DNA from: Molossus alvarezi | Taxonomy: Eukaryota > Chordata > Mammalia > Chiroptera > Molossidae | Length of the DNA: 64,000 bases | NCBI GenBank assembly: GCA_037176705.1 | Contig: CM073891.1 | Location: 95,601,827-95,665,826 of the forward strand | Direction of reading: 5' to 3' | Position numbers and translations under genes: made by a program | Shown: in pieces, positions 41,469 through 51,900 of the stretch | Position numbering within the stretch: position 1 is the first letter of the stretch | Layout of the letters: every line of letters begins with the position of its first letter | Notes under the pieces: model-generated | The model's database searches: none | The model's input: the letters and a program-made list of their open reading frames with translations, nothing else | What the model was told of the DNA's origin: nothing

Positions 41469-41934
41469 CAAATGAAGGCAAATGTCATATATGGGAACTA
41501 GGGGGAGAAAATAATGAACAGAATAACATCCCTACAAGAAAAGCAGGCCAGAAAAACATTTTAAAACTAGCATGAAGTCCAAAGGACATAAGAGTAAACC
41601 TGAAAGTGCTCTCAATGGTCACAGCTAGAAAATCTGGAGTAACAAAATTAATTATGATAGATTAATTCAAAATTAAAACAAATATCCATGTCCACACTGA
41701 TGTGAACAACTGCATAAGTAATAACTATTAAGAAGTTATTTATAGGATATAAGACACCTTTTTTATAGAAGAATGCTAATGAGTGTAGAAGGAATGAGAA
41801 AAACAGATAACCGCCATTAGAACAGTACAAGTAATAATTGCTACTGGCAAGATTCATGTACAAATGATAAAATTAGTGGGTTAAACTTTAAAGAGAAATA
41901 TGACATATCAAAGTATCTCCCCAAAATATTTATT
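41469..41934. other. Unique intron 1 sequence
   Basis: Nothing recognised. Confidence 0.45.
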
Positions 41935-42300
41935 AGTTACTGTGGTGATTTTATTCTATGTCTACAAATTCTTTGACACTTACCATGTAAGAACTCAGAC
42001 TATTCTGCTGGAGAGACAATGTCAAGAGACCAGGAAGTCTCTGGAAAGTCATGGAAAGCAAGAGGAGCCCAGCTAAGTCCAACCTTCCAGCCATTCCTAT
42101 CAGAATGTCAAGCATGTAAACAAAGCCATCTCAGAACCTCCAGACCAGCCCATCCACCAAATGGATGCCTCATGGAGCAGAATTATCTTCATGGAGCCCT
42201 GCTTGAATTCGTGACCTACAAAGTTATGAGACACAATGAAATGGTTTTTGTCTTGAGTCAGTATGTTTTGAGGTAATATGTTTCACAGTAGAAGATTATG
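41935..42300 (+). mobile_element. Possible MaLR/MLT-type LTR
   Basis: It contains gaggagcccagctaagtcca, accttccagccattcctatc, cagaacctccagaccagccc and aaatggtttttgtcttgagt. This order recalls the 3' half of an old MaLR LTR. Ends are unclear. Confidence 0.45.
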
Positions 42301-43425
42301 AGAATAGACAAAGACAATCAGATTGTATGTGCATCCTGATGAAAGAAAAGGATACAATGACAACTGGTTCATATCAATCTGTGTCTCATCAAGCCTCTGG
42401 ATCCAGCTGGCAATTTGCATGAAATACAAAAGAGAGTAGAACTGCATCATAACTGCAATCAACAAAATCCAGACCATACGAAACTCAACACATCAAATAG
42501 TCCAGATTCCTCAACAAATAAATAATCTGCACAGAGAGAAAGAACCTGCAGATTAAAAGACACTCAAAAGACATTGTAAAAACAAATAGCAAGACCAAAG
42601 TACAATATGGAAGAATACCCACTTGGGTGATAAAACCATAAAGATAAACAAAGAAGGGATTACTATGAAAAGATCACGGTTAATTTTAGGGAGAGGAAGC
42701 AGTTATGTCAAACAGGGCACAAGGAAGATTTCTGGAGTGGCCTGTGGAGTTCTTTATTTCTTGACTTCGTGTGGCTGTAAGGACACGGTGTACAGTAATT
42801 CACAAAGTTACACATTTGTTTTATGTGATTTTCTGTATCTGTTTAAAAACAGAATAAAACAAAACAAACAAACAAACACAAGAAAGCCTTTTAAACTGAA
42901 CTAGTTAGTATGAAGTCTTTCTCCCACGTGAAATCTGTCAACCCACCAGATCAAGACCGTTGTGAAAAAGTTCACTGATTGTGCAGTACTATGTTGTGCT
43001 TTAGTCTGAATGGCAGAAACTAGCAAAATATACCAATGTATCATGCTGGGTCATATATATTTCTGACTTAAACACTTCTATCTCTGTAAAAGGAGATCTC
43101 AAAATGAAGGGCAGAACCATAAGTCAAAACAAAACAAAAATACTAATTACTTCTGGAGAACTGATAAACTTGGGGGTAGAGATACAAAGATTTATTTTCC
43201 AAGCATCTTTAATGTGTGAATATTTTCCTAAAATATCCTTTTGAATTGCCTTTAAAAATAAAGATGGATTTGAAAAATAAAGAAAAATAAAAATGGATCT
43301 GTGTTCCTAATATGAAAAGATCTCCAAAATATACAACTGAAAAACAGATACAGGTACCGATTTTATAAGATTCTTTATATAAAAATTTAAGTTACATTAT
43401 TTTTTTAGAAAGCGTAGTGAAGTTT
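42301..43425. other. Diverged intron 1 sequence
   Basis: Parts (tgcatgaaatacaaaagag, aagacactcaaaagacattg) look like a very old interspersed repeat but I cannot name it. No gene seen. Confidence 0.4.
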
Positions 43426-43828
43426 GTTTTGTTCTTTTCTTTTGAGAGAGCAAAACATTGATTTGTTGTTCTACTTATTTATGTATTCATTGGTTGATTC
43501 TTCTTTAAAATTTCCCCCCCTTTATTGATTTTAGAGAGAAAGGAAGGGAGAGCGGGAGAAGGGGGGACAGAGAGAAACATTGATGAGAGAGAACATTGAT
43601 TGGCCACCTCCTGCATGCCTCCCACTGGGGATCTGGCCCACAACCTAGGCATGTGCCCTAACCGAGAATAGAACCAGCAACCTCTTGGTGCATGGGTCGA
43701 TGCTCAACCACTGAGCCAAACTGGCCAGGCCATTGGTTGATTCTTGCATGTGTCTTTACCAGAGACTGAACCCAGAACCGTGGCATATCAGGACGATGCT
43801 CTAACCAACTGAGCTATCCAGCCAGGGC
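43426..43828 (-). mobile_element. Type-3 SINE split by another SINE
   Basis: The outer copy reads attgatttgttgttctactt and tgtattcattggttgattct on the low side and resumes at 43746 through accaactgagctatccagcc-agggc. A 21-bp duplication with three changes flanks it (43405-43425 and 43829-43849), sharing tagtgaag. Confidence 0.88.
43503..43731 (-). mobile_element. Type-2 SINE nested in a type-3 SINE
   Basis: Perfect 14-bp duplication attggttgattctt at 43489-43502 and 43732-43745, made of host SINE sequence. Same orientation as its host. Confidence 0.93.
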
Positions 43829-43849
43829 TTAGAAAGTATAGTGAAGCTT

Positions 43850-44204
43850 TTTAACAGACAGGAATTAGTTTTATACCCTATATGCTCCCTAAACAACCTG
43901 AAGCTATGGCTCTAATAGCATTTATTGGGTGTTTCAACTTTGGTTATAACACACTATCTGACATTACACCAATTTTCCAGTCTAAAACAAGTACAAAATA
44001 TAAATAAAAAAGTTTTCTGAAGACATCAAAACTACCAAGACAGCTAGAACATGAGATCACAAATTCCAGAGATATAGGAAATAGAAGAACAGAGAGTTTA
44101 GCCCAATATTTAGCTCCACTTTTCCTCTCAAGGCATTTGCCTATTTGAAAGTGGGAGACGAGGCTAAGCAGCTGAGGAGCCTTGGGCAGAAATTAATGGA
44201 AGTG
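43850..44204. other. Unique intron 1 sequence
   Basis: Nothing recognised. Confidence 0.45.
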
Positions 44205-44809
44205 AGGATATTACTACTAATTTTACAGAAATAAAAAGGATTAAAAGAAATACTACGAATAGCTACACACCAACAAATTAGATAATATAAATGAAATGTA
44301 CAAATTCTTAGAAACATACCAAGACTGAATCAAGAAGAAACAGAAAATCTGAATAGACTATACTACTATAACTAATAAAGAAATTAAATTAGTAATCAAA
44401 AACCTTCCAACAAAGAAAAGCCCAGGACCAGACAGATTTACTGGTGAATTTTACCAAGCATTTAAAGAAGACATAACACCAATCCTACTCAAACTCTTCC
44501 AAGAAAATTGAAGAGGAGGAAACATTTCCTAATTTATTTTATGAGGCCAGCATTACTGTGATATCAAAGCCAAAGATACCATAAGAAAACTATAGACCAG
44601 TCAGTATCCCTTATGAATACTGATGCAAAAAACCTCAACAAAGTAACAGCAAACCAAATTCAGTATTATATTTATACACCATGACCAAGTTGAATTTATT
44701 CATGAAATGCAAGGGTAATTCAACAATGTAATACAACACCTTAACAAAATGAAAACAAACAAACATAAATATCTCAACTGATACAGAAAAGGCATTTGAC
44801 AAAATTGTT

Positions 44810-45018
44810 TTTTTTTTTTTAAATCCTCACCCAAGGATACTTGAGGACATTTTTCCATTTATCTTCAGATAGGGAGGGAGGGAAGTAGAGAGAGAGACAC
44901 ATCTATTGGTTGCCTCCCACACAACCCCAAACAGGGCTGGGTTACTTGACTAGAATCAAACCTACGACTCTTAGGTCCACGTGCTGACGCTCTAACTGCT
45001 GAGCCAAACCAGTCAGGG
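44810..45018 (-). mobile_element. Ves SINE in old L1 copy H
   Basis: Reverse orientation with duplication tgacaaaatt on both sides, which is L1 sequence. Confidence 0.92.
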
Positions 45019-45280
45019 TGACAAAATTTCTCTTTGATAAGCTCAATAAAATAAAGAAGGAAATTATTCCAACATAATAAAAACCATACGGTCATGCACT
45101 GACTGCATAATGACATTTCAATGTTGACAGCATATACATGGTGGTCCCGTAAGATTATGACAGAGCTCAAAAATTCTTACCACCTAGTGACATTGTAGCT
45201 GTTGTAATGTGGTATATTGCATCATGATGCTAGTGTAAACAAACCTACTGCACTGCTAGTTGTATAAAAGTATAGCACAA

Positions 45281-45750
45281 CCCAGAAGGGTGTGGCTCAG
45301 TTGGCTGTGTGTGGTCCCATGCACCAAGAGGTCTTAGGTTCAATTCCCGGTCAGGGTACATGCCCAGGTTGCTGGCTCGATCTCCAGTGGGGGGCATGCA
45401 GGAGGCAGCCAATCAATGTTTCTCTCTCATCGATGTTTCTCTCTCTCTCTCCCTCTCCCTAAAAAGAAAATCAATAAAAACATTTTTAGCCCTGGCTGGT
45501 TTGGCTCAGCGGTTAGAGCGTCGGCCTGCGGTCCCAAGAGACCCGGGTTCGGTTCCCGCTAAGGGCACGTACCTCGGTTGCAGTTTGTCCCCGGCCCTGG
45601 TTGGTCGTGCGGGTGGCAGCCACTCAATGTGTCCCTTCACATCGATGTTTCTCTCTCTCTCTGTTCCTCTCTCTCCCTCCCGCTCCATCTGAACAAAAAA
45701 AAAAAATGGAAAAATGTCCTTGGGTGAGGAAAAAAAAAAAACATTTTTAA
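45281..45750 (+). mobile_element. Type-2 SINE in the Tigger-like element, itself split
   Basis: Head region gtgtggctcagttggctgtg, body tcgatctccagtggggggca, tail aaaatcaataaaaacattttta. Duplication aaagtatagcaca flanks it. A Ves (45489-45737) occupies its tail. Confidence 0.9.
45489..45737 (+). mobile_element. Young Ves SINE, innermost of a four-deep nest
   Basis: Near-consensus copy with 12-bp duplication aaaacattttta at 45477-45488 and 45738-45749, which is tail sequence of the host SINE. Confidence 0.95.
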
Positions 45751-46211
45751 AAAGTATAGCACATACAATTATGTACAGTACATAATACTTGATAATGAAA
45801 ATAAACAACTATGTTACTGGTTATGTTATTTACTACACTACTGTTTAGAGTGTATTCTTTCAACTTACAAAAAAATGTTTGCTGTAAAATAATATGCTGT
45901 GTTATGCAGGGACGAGCCTCATACATCTTCTGTTTATCATATCTCTTAACTGTATCATTTTCTCTTGTACCTGATTTAATACCATATTGTTTTATAAACT
46001 TAATGTAGCCTAACTATAGTGTTTATAAAGTCCACAGTACGGTACAGTAATGTCTTAGGCCTTCATATTCACTCACCATTCACTCTCTGACTCACCCATG
46101 GCAACTTTTAGTCCTGTAAGCTCCATTCACAGTAAGTGTCCTATATAGGTGTACCATCTTTTAAATCTTTTATACCATATTTTTACTGTACCTTTTCTAT
46201 GTTTGTTTGTT

Positions 46212-46397
46212 TGTTTTAAGATTTGAAATTGAGTTTTAGAGAGAGAGGAAGGGAGAGGGAGAGAAACATCAATTGGCTGCCTCCAGAACACCCCCTACCA
46301 GGAATCAATACTATGGCATGTGCCACCACCGGGAATCAAACCTACAACCTTTTGGTACATGGGACAACACCCAACCAACTGAGCCACACCAGCCAGG
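46212..46397 (-). mobile_element. Type-2 SINE in the Tigger-like element
   Basis: Reverse orientation, ending ccacaccagccaggg; flanks tctatgtttg and tctatgttca. Confidence 0.88.
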
Positions 46398-46419
46398 GGT
46401 CTATGTTCATTTTTATTAT

Positions 46420-46475
46420 TATTTTATTAAAGTAATACAATATTATATTAGTTTCAGGTGTATAACAGTGATCTT
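46420..46475 (-). mobile_element. Very short L1 3'-end fragment
   Basis: Read on the minus strand it gives gttatacacctgaaactaat and ataatattgtatt, the terminus of the L1 3' UTR seen in copies C and D. Confidence 0.55.
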
Positions 46476-48530
46476 TTATATGTTTAGATATGTTTAGATA
46501 CACAAATACTCATCATGTGTTACAACTGCCTACGGTTTTCAGTACAGTCATAGGCTGTACAGATTTGTAGCCTAGGAGCAATAGACTATCCCATATAGCC
46601 TAGGTGTAGTAGGCTAAACCATCTAGGTTTGTGTAAATGCAATCTATGACGTTAGCACAACAACGAAATCACCTAATGACTAATTTCTCAGACCATATCG
46701 TCTTTGGCACATGACTTTATATGAAAACCCACAATAAACATCATACTCAATGGTCAAGGACTGACAGCTTTTCAAACTATAAAATCAAGTACAAGACAAA
46801 ACTGGATATCCAATTTCGCCACTTCTATTCAACACAGTATTGTTCTATCCAGAACAATTAGGCAGGAAAAAGAAATACAAGGCATTCAAATTGGACAGGA
46901 AGCAGTGAATGATGTCTGTTCACATATGACATGTTTTATGTAAAAAGCCCTAAAGATGCCCCCCAAACCTGTTAGAACTAATAAATGAATTCAGCAAAGT
47001 TGCAATATACAAAATCAACAACTCCAAACCAATTGTTTTTATACACTAACAATGAACAATCTGAAAAGGAAATTAAGGAAACAACTGCATCTCTAATAGC
47101 ATCAAAAAGAACAAAATATTCAGGAATAAAGCAAGGAGGCAAAAAGACTTGTAGTACTACACTGAAAACAACGAAACACTGCTGAAAGAAATTAAAGACA
47201 CCAATAAATGGAAAGATCCTGTGTTCAAGGACTAGAAGATTTACTATGGTTGTCAATATTACTTAAAGTGATATACAGATTCAATGTAATCCCTATCAAA
47301 ATCCTAATGACATTCTTTTGCAGAAACAGAAAATCCATGAGGAATCTCAAGGAACCCCAAATAGCCAAAATGATCTTGAAAAAAAGAACAAATCTGGAGG
47401 ACTCACATTCCCAATTTCAAAATATATTATAAAACAACAGTAATCAAAACAGTATGGTACTAGCATACAGATAGATATATAGACCACTGGGACAAAACCA
47501 AGAGCCTAGAGATACACCCTCACAAATACAGTCAAATGATCCTCAACAGGGGTGCCAAAGCTACACAATGGTGAGAGTCTCTTCAACAAATAGTGTTGGG
47601 AAAACTGCATAGTCATATGCAATAGAAAGAAGTTGGACCCACATACAAAAACTAACTCAAAATGAATTAAAGATCTGAAACTATAACTCCCAAAAGAAAA
47701 CTGAAGGGGGGGAAACCTCCTGACATTAGATTTGATAATGAATTCGTATATATGACAGACACCAAAAGCATAGGAAACTATAGCAATAGACAGTGGGACT
47801 ATATCAAACTTTAAAACTTCTACGTAGCAAAGGAAACAATCAATAGAGTGAACAACCTACAGAATGTTAGAAAATATTTGTAAACCATCTATTTGATAAG
47901 GAGTGAATATTCAGAATATATAATGAACTCCTACAACTCAGCAACAAAAATACAAATCACCCAGTTTTAAAATGGACAAAGGATTTGAAAAGACATTTCT
48001 CTAAAGATGATATAAAAATGGTCAACTAAAGATGCTCAACATCACTAATCATCAAGGAAATGTAAATCAAAACCACAGTTAGATATCACTTCACATCTGT
48101 TATGATGGCCACCATAATTTTTTTAAAAAGTATTAGTGAGGATGAGGAGACATTGGAACCCTCTGCACTGTTGGTGGAAATGTAAAATAGTATAGTCACT
48201 ATGAAAAACAGTATGGAGGTTCTTCAAAACATTAAAAATAGAATTATCATATGATCCAGCAACTCTACTTCTGGGTCTATATTCAAAATAAATGAAAACA
48301 GGATCCTGAAAAGATATTAGCACACCTAATATCATCACAGCATTATTCACAATAACCTAAAGTTGAAAATAACTCAAATATTCAGTAACAGATGAATGGA
48401 TAAACAAAATGTGGTATATACATATAATGAATAGTTATTCAGCATTAAAAAGTAAGGAAGTACCACTATATGCTACAACATCAATAAACCTTTATGTTAT
48501 ATTAAGTAAAATAAGCCAGAATGAATATTG

Positions 48531-48778
48531 GCCCTAGGCGGTATGGATCAATGGTTATAGAGTGACGGCCTGCACAACAGTCAAGGGCCCGTACCTGGGT
48601 TGCAGGTTCAATCCCTGACCCGGACAGGGCGTGTGCGGGTGGCAGCCAATCGATGTGTCTCTCACATCTATGTTTCTCTTTCTCTCTCTCTCTCCCTCCC
48701 ACTCCTTCCTCCCTTCCAATCTCTAAAAACCAATGGAAAAAATATCCTCAGTTGAGGATTAACAAAACAAAAAATAAA
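48531..48778 (+). mobile_element. Ves SINE in the 3' part of L1 copy H
   Basis: Head gccctaggcggtatggatca, shortened B-box side, tail atatcctcagttgaggatt. Confidence 0.9.
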
Positions 48779-49145
48779 TATTATGTAATTCCAATTATAT
48801 AAGTTACCTAGAGTAGTCAAATTCATAGAGACAAAGTTAGAATTTTGGTCGCCAAAGGTTGAAAGGAGGGGATATTGAGATTACTGTTTAAAAGGAGAGA
48901 GAGAGAGAGAGCTAGAGAGCAAAACAGTTTAGAATCTGTCCAAACCCCTTCTTAAAGGAATCTATCTGGTCCTATCATAGAGATCTGAGTGAAGGAAAAA
49001 AAATCATTTACAATCTCTTCAACTTTTCATAAGGAGCATACCCAGAATCTATCAAACAAGACCAAGACTAAATGATAACAACAAAAAAGTTGGGATGTGG
49101 GGGGCAGACAACAGAAAATAATCTATCTAAATAATGGAATTATTA

Positions 49146-49392
49146 GCCCTGGCTGGTATGGGTCAGTGGTTAGAGCGTCAGCCCTTGAACCAAAGGGTCA
49201 CAGGTTTGATTCGCAATCAAGGTCATATACCTGGGCTACAGTGTGGTTGGATCTCCAGCCCCAGCAGGGGTGCGTGCAGGAGGCAATAAATCGGTATGTG
49301 TCTCTCACATGATTGTTTCTTTCTGTCGCTCTCCCTACAAATCAATGGAAAAAATATCCTTGGGTAGGGATTAACAATAAAGTTTTTTAAAT
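49146..49392 (+). mobile_element. Ves SINE
   Basis: Head gccctggctggtatgggtca, tail tatccttgggtagggatt. Perfect duplication taatggaattatta at 49132-49145 and 49393-49406. Confidence 0.94.
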
Positions 49393-49461
49393 TAATGGAA
49401 TTATTAGATGAGGACTAAAATAATTGTGCTGTCTAAACAAAAGTGATAAAATGTAACATCA

Positions 49462-49727
49462 GCCCTGGCAGGTTTGGTTCAGCAGTTAGAGCGTCGGCCT
49501 GCGGTCCGGAGAGACCCGGGTTCGGTTCCTGCTAAGGGCACGGACCTTGGTTGCAGTTTGTCCCCAGCCCTGGTTGGGTCGTGTGGGTGGCAACCACTCG
49601 ATGTGTCGCTTTCACGTCGATGTTTCTCTCTCTCTCTCTCTCTCTCTCTCCCCCTCCCACTCTATCTGAACAAAATATCGAAAAATGTCCTCAGGTGAGG
49701 ATAAAAAAAAATAAAATAAAATGTAAC
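49462..49727 (+). mobile_element. Young Ves SINE
   Basis: Near-consensus copy with duplication aaaatgtaacatca at 49448-49461 and 49728-49741. Confidence 0.95.
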
Positions 49728-49741
49728 ATCACCAATGGGAC

Positions 49742-50400
49742 AAACCCATTTGATGTGACTCCTGATGTGAGTCACTGAAAATGACAAATTATCATCCATA
49801 CAGTATTCTTCAAAATAAAGTTTAACCTGAATGCAATCAGAACAACCAGACAAATCCAAAATAGTGGGACATATTAAAAACAAAGACAAAATGGTCCTGG
49901 AATTGTTTTCTAATGTCACTATCATAAAAGAAAAAAAAAATTCCCTGGAACCAAAGAGACATAGCCACTACAAGCAATGCATTATCCTTGACTGAATCCT
50001 GGATCAGGGAAAATAAAAAATTTGTAAAACTAGAAATCTATAACTGAAACAATTAGGAAATTGGAACATAGACTATATATTAGATAATGCCATTATATCA
50101 ATGTTAAACTTCTTGAAAGTGACAATGATTTTACTTTAGTTTAGAAAAATGTTCATGTTCTTCCAAGATATATATCAAAATTGATTGGCCTACAGCATTA
50201 TGAGGTCTGAAATTTAATTCCAAAAGGTTAAAAAATATATGCTCAGAGAACAAACAGGGACAGAAAGAAAGAAACAGAACAAAAAGCAAATAGGGCACTG
50301 TCAAATTGAGGAGAAGGGTATTATTACACTTATGTTCACTACACTATTCTTTCAAGTACAAATTTTTCAAAATGAACATTTGGAAAAAAATAAATAGCTG
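49742..50400 (+). repeat. Old interspersed repeat, family unresolved
   Basis: Text such as acaaattatcatccatacag, cattatccttgactgaatcc and taatgccattatatcaatgt recurs in mammalian genomes as a diverged retroelement segment. I cannot name it safely. No reading frame. Confidence 0.4.
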
Positions 50401-50421
50401 ATTAATATATTCAATAAATTA

Positions 50422-50679
50422 GCCCTGGCCGGTTTGGCTCAGCGGTTAGAGCGTCAACCTGCGGTCCAGAGAGACCCGGGTTCGGTTCCCGCTAAGGGCA
50501 CGTACCTCGGTTGCAGTTTGTCCCCGGCCCTGGTAGGTCGTGCGGGTGGCAGCCACTCGATGTGTCCCTTTCACGTCGATGTTTCTCTCTCTCTCTCTCT
50601 TCCTCTCTCCCTCCCACTCTACCTGAACAAAAAATGGAAAAAATTTCCTCGGGTGAGGATAAAAAAATAAATAAATAAA
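50422..50679 (+). mobile_element. Young Ves SINE with 18-bp duplication
   Basis: Perfect duplication aatatattcaataaatta at 50404-50421 and 50680-50697. It is the cleanest example of the young subfamily in the window, with tail cctcgggtgaggat. Confidence 0.96.
50435..50489 (+). promoter_or_regulatory. Pol III internal promoter (A and B boxes) of a Ves SINE
   Basis: A box tggctcagcgg at 50435-50445 and B box ggttcggttcc at 50479-50489 match tRNA-type Pol III promoter elements. Whether this copy is transcribed cannot be seen. Confidence 0.75.
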
Positions 50680-50697
50680 AATATATTCAATAAATTA

Positions 50698-51900
50698 GAA
50701 GACAAATGGAGATTTTCCACGAAGAAATGGAATCTATAAAAAAGAATCCAATGAAAATCTAGAACTGGAAAATACAGTAGCTTAAATTAAGAAGCAAATG
50801 AAAGGTTTAAACAGCAAATCAGACTACTACACTAGAAAATAGGTCAACAGAAAATAAGAATACCAGAGCACAAAGTAAAAAAAGGGATAGAGGATAAAGA
50901 TGGGAAGAATCCAGGCCCTGGCTGGTATGGCTCAGTTGGTTAGAATGTCATCCCTAATACCAAAAGGCTGCAGGTTTGTTCTTAGTCAGGGCACATACCT
51001 AAGTTGTAGGTTCAATCCCTGGTCGGGGCACATACAGAAGGCAAGCAATCAATGTCCTCCCTCACATGGATGTCTATCTGTCTGTCTGTCTCCCTATCTC
51101 CCCCCTTCCCTTTTCTCAAAAATCAGTAAGTGTATCCTCAGGTGAGGACTAAAAAAAAAATTGGGAAGAATACAAGTGACATGTGGAACATAATGAAAAA
51201 GTGTAACATACATATAACTGAAATTCTAGAAGGAAAAAACAAAAATGGGACAGAAGCACTATTTAAAGATAATGGCTAAGAAATTTCCAAACTGAGACAA
51301 GACACCAAGGCACAGATTTAAGAAGCTCTGCAAACCCTAAGGACAGGGAAACCAAACCTAGGCACATCATAATACACATCTTAATAAATTACTGAGAAAA
51401 AAAAACAACAGACAAAAAGGAAAATCTTAAAGGTCAAAGGAAAATAGACGTATTATCTTTAGAGAAACAACAATTAAACTGATAGCTGACTTTTTGACAT
51501 AAACAATGGGAACCAAGCATATTCAAAGTACTGAAAGAAAATAACTGCCGATTAGTTATTTTATACCCAGCAAAAAATCCTTCCAAAATGCAACAAAATT
51601 AAGACATTTTAAGACCAAAAAGAAAAAAAAGAGAGAAGGAAAGAGTTCAGGACAACAGATCCACAAAGAAAAAAAATACTAAAGGATGTTCTTCATGACA
51701 AAGGAAAATAATTCTGGATGGAAACATAGGTATCAGGAAGAAATAAAGAATAAGGAAGGCTAAGTATATAAGTAAACCTCTTACGAACACCGACTATATA
51801 AAACAATAAAATATATTATGGAGTTTAAAATATACAAACAAAAATACCTGAGAGGAGTTCTACATCCACCTAAGATGTGGAAAATTGAAAAGAGCACTGC
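50698..51900 (+). mobile_element. Ancient L1 ORF1-region remnant
   Basis: Sequence such as gggaaaccaaacctaggcac, gatagctgactttttgacat, tattttatacccagcaaaaa and aaaggatgttcttcatgac follows the ORF1 order of old mammalian L1M or HAL1 elements. It is far more diverged than copies A-E, and a Ves (50915-51160) interrupts it. Confidence 0.65.
50915..51160 (+). mobile_element. Ves SINE in the ancient L1 remnant
   Basis: Head gccctggctggtatggctca, tail gtatcctcaggtgaggact; flanks tgggaagaatcca and tgggaagaatac form its duplication. Confidence 0.92.

Larger units (their letters stand above)
45089..46717 (+). mobile_element. Tigger-like DNA transposon inserted in L1 copy H
   Basis: It starts cggtcatgcactgactgcat and ends ttggcacatgactt, imperfect inverted repeats (tcatgcac/gtgcatga-like), and splits L1 sequence ccata/tatgaaaaccc with TA target dinucleotides at 45087-45088 and 46718-46719. 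Internal text such as cctaggagcaatagactatc and agcctaggtgtagtaggcta is typical of this mammalian TcMar-Tigger group. No intact transposase. Confidence 0.8.
44205..48890 (+). mobile_element. Old L1 (copy H), host of nested insertions
   Basis: ORF2 reverse-transcriptase-region sequence (gcccaggaccagacagattt, gcatttgacaaaatt) runs to a 3' end near 48890. It is interrupted by a Ves (44810-45018), a Tigger-like transposon (45089-46717) and a Ves (48531-48778). The catalytic box region near 46920 is mutated and many stops are present, so it is long dead. Confidence 0.82.

Noticed and set aside
50422..50495. tRNA gene-like head with A and B boxes (also in every Ves copy)
   Set aside because: The arms do not fold into a full cloverleaf, and the sequence continues into the SINE body and A-tail; these are SINE promoters, not tRNA genes.
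50434..50670. Open frames of 60-110 codons in nearly every Ves copy (MAQRLER..., CFSLSLSLP...)
   Set aside because: They recur wherever a SINE lies, on both strands, and consist of tRNA-head and TC-tract translation. No start context, no independent conservation.
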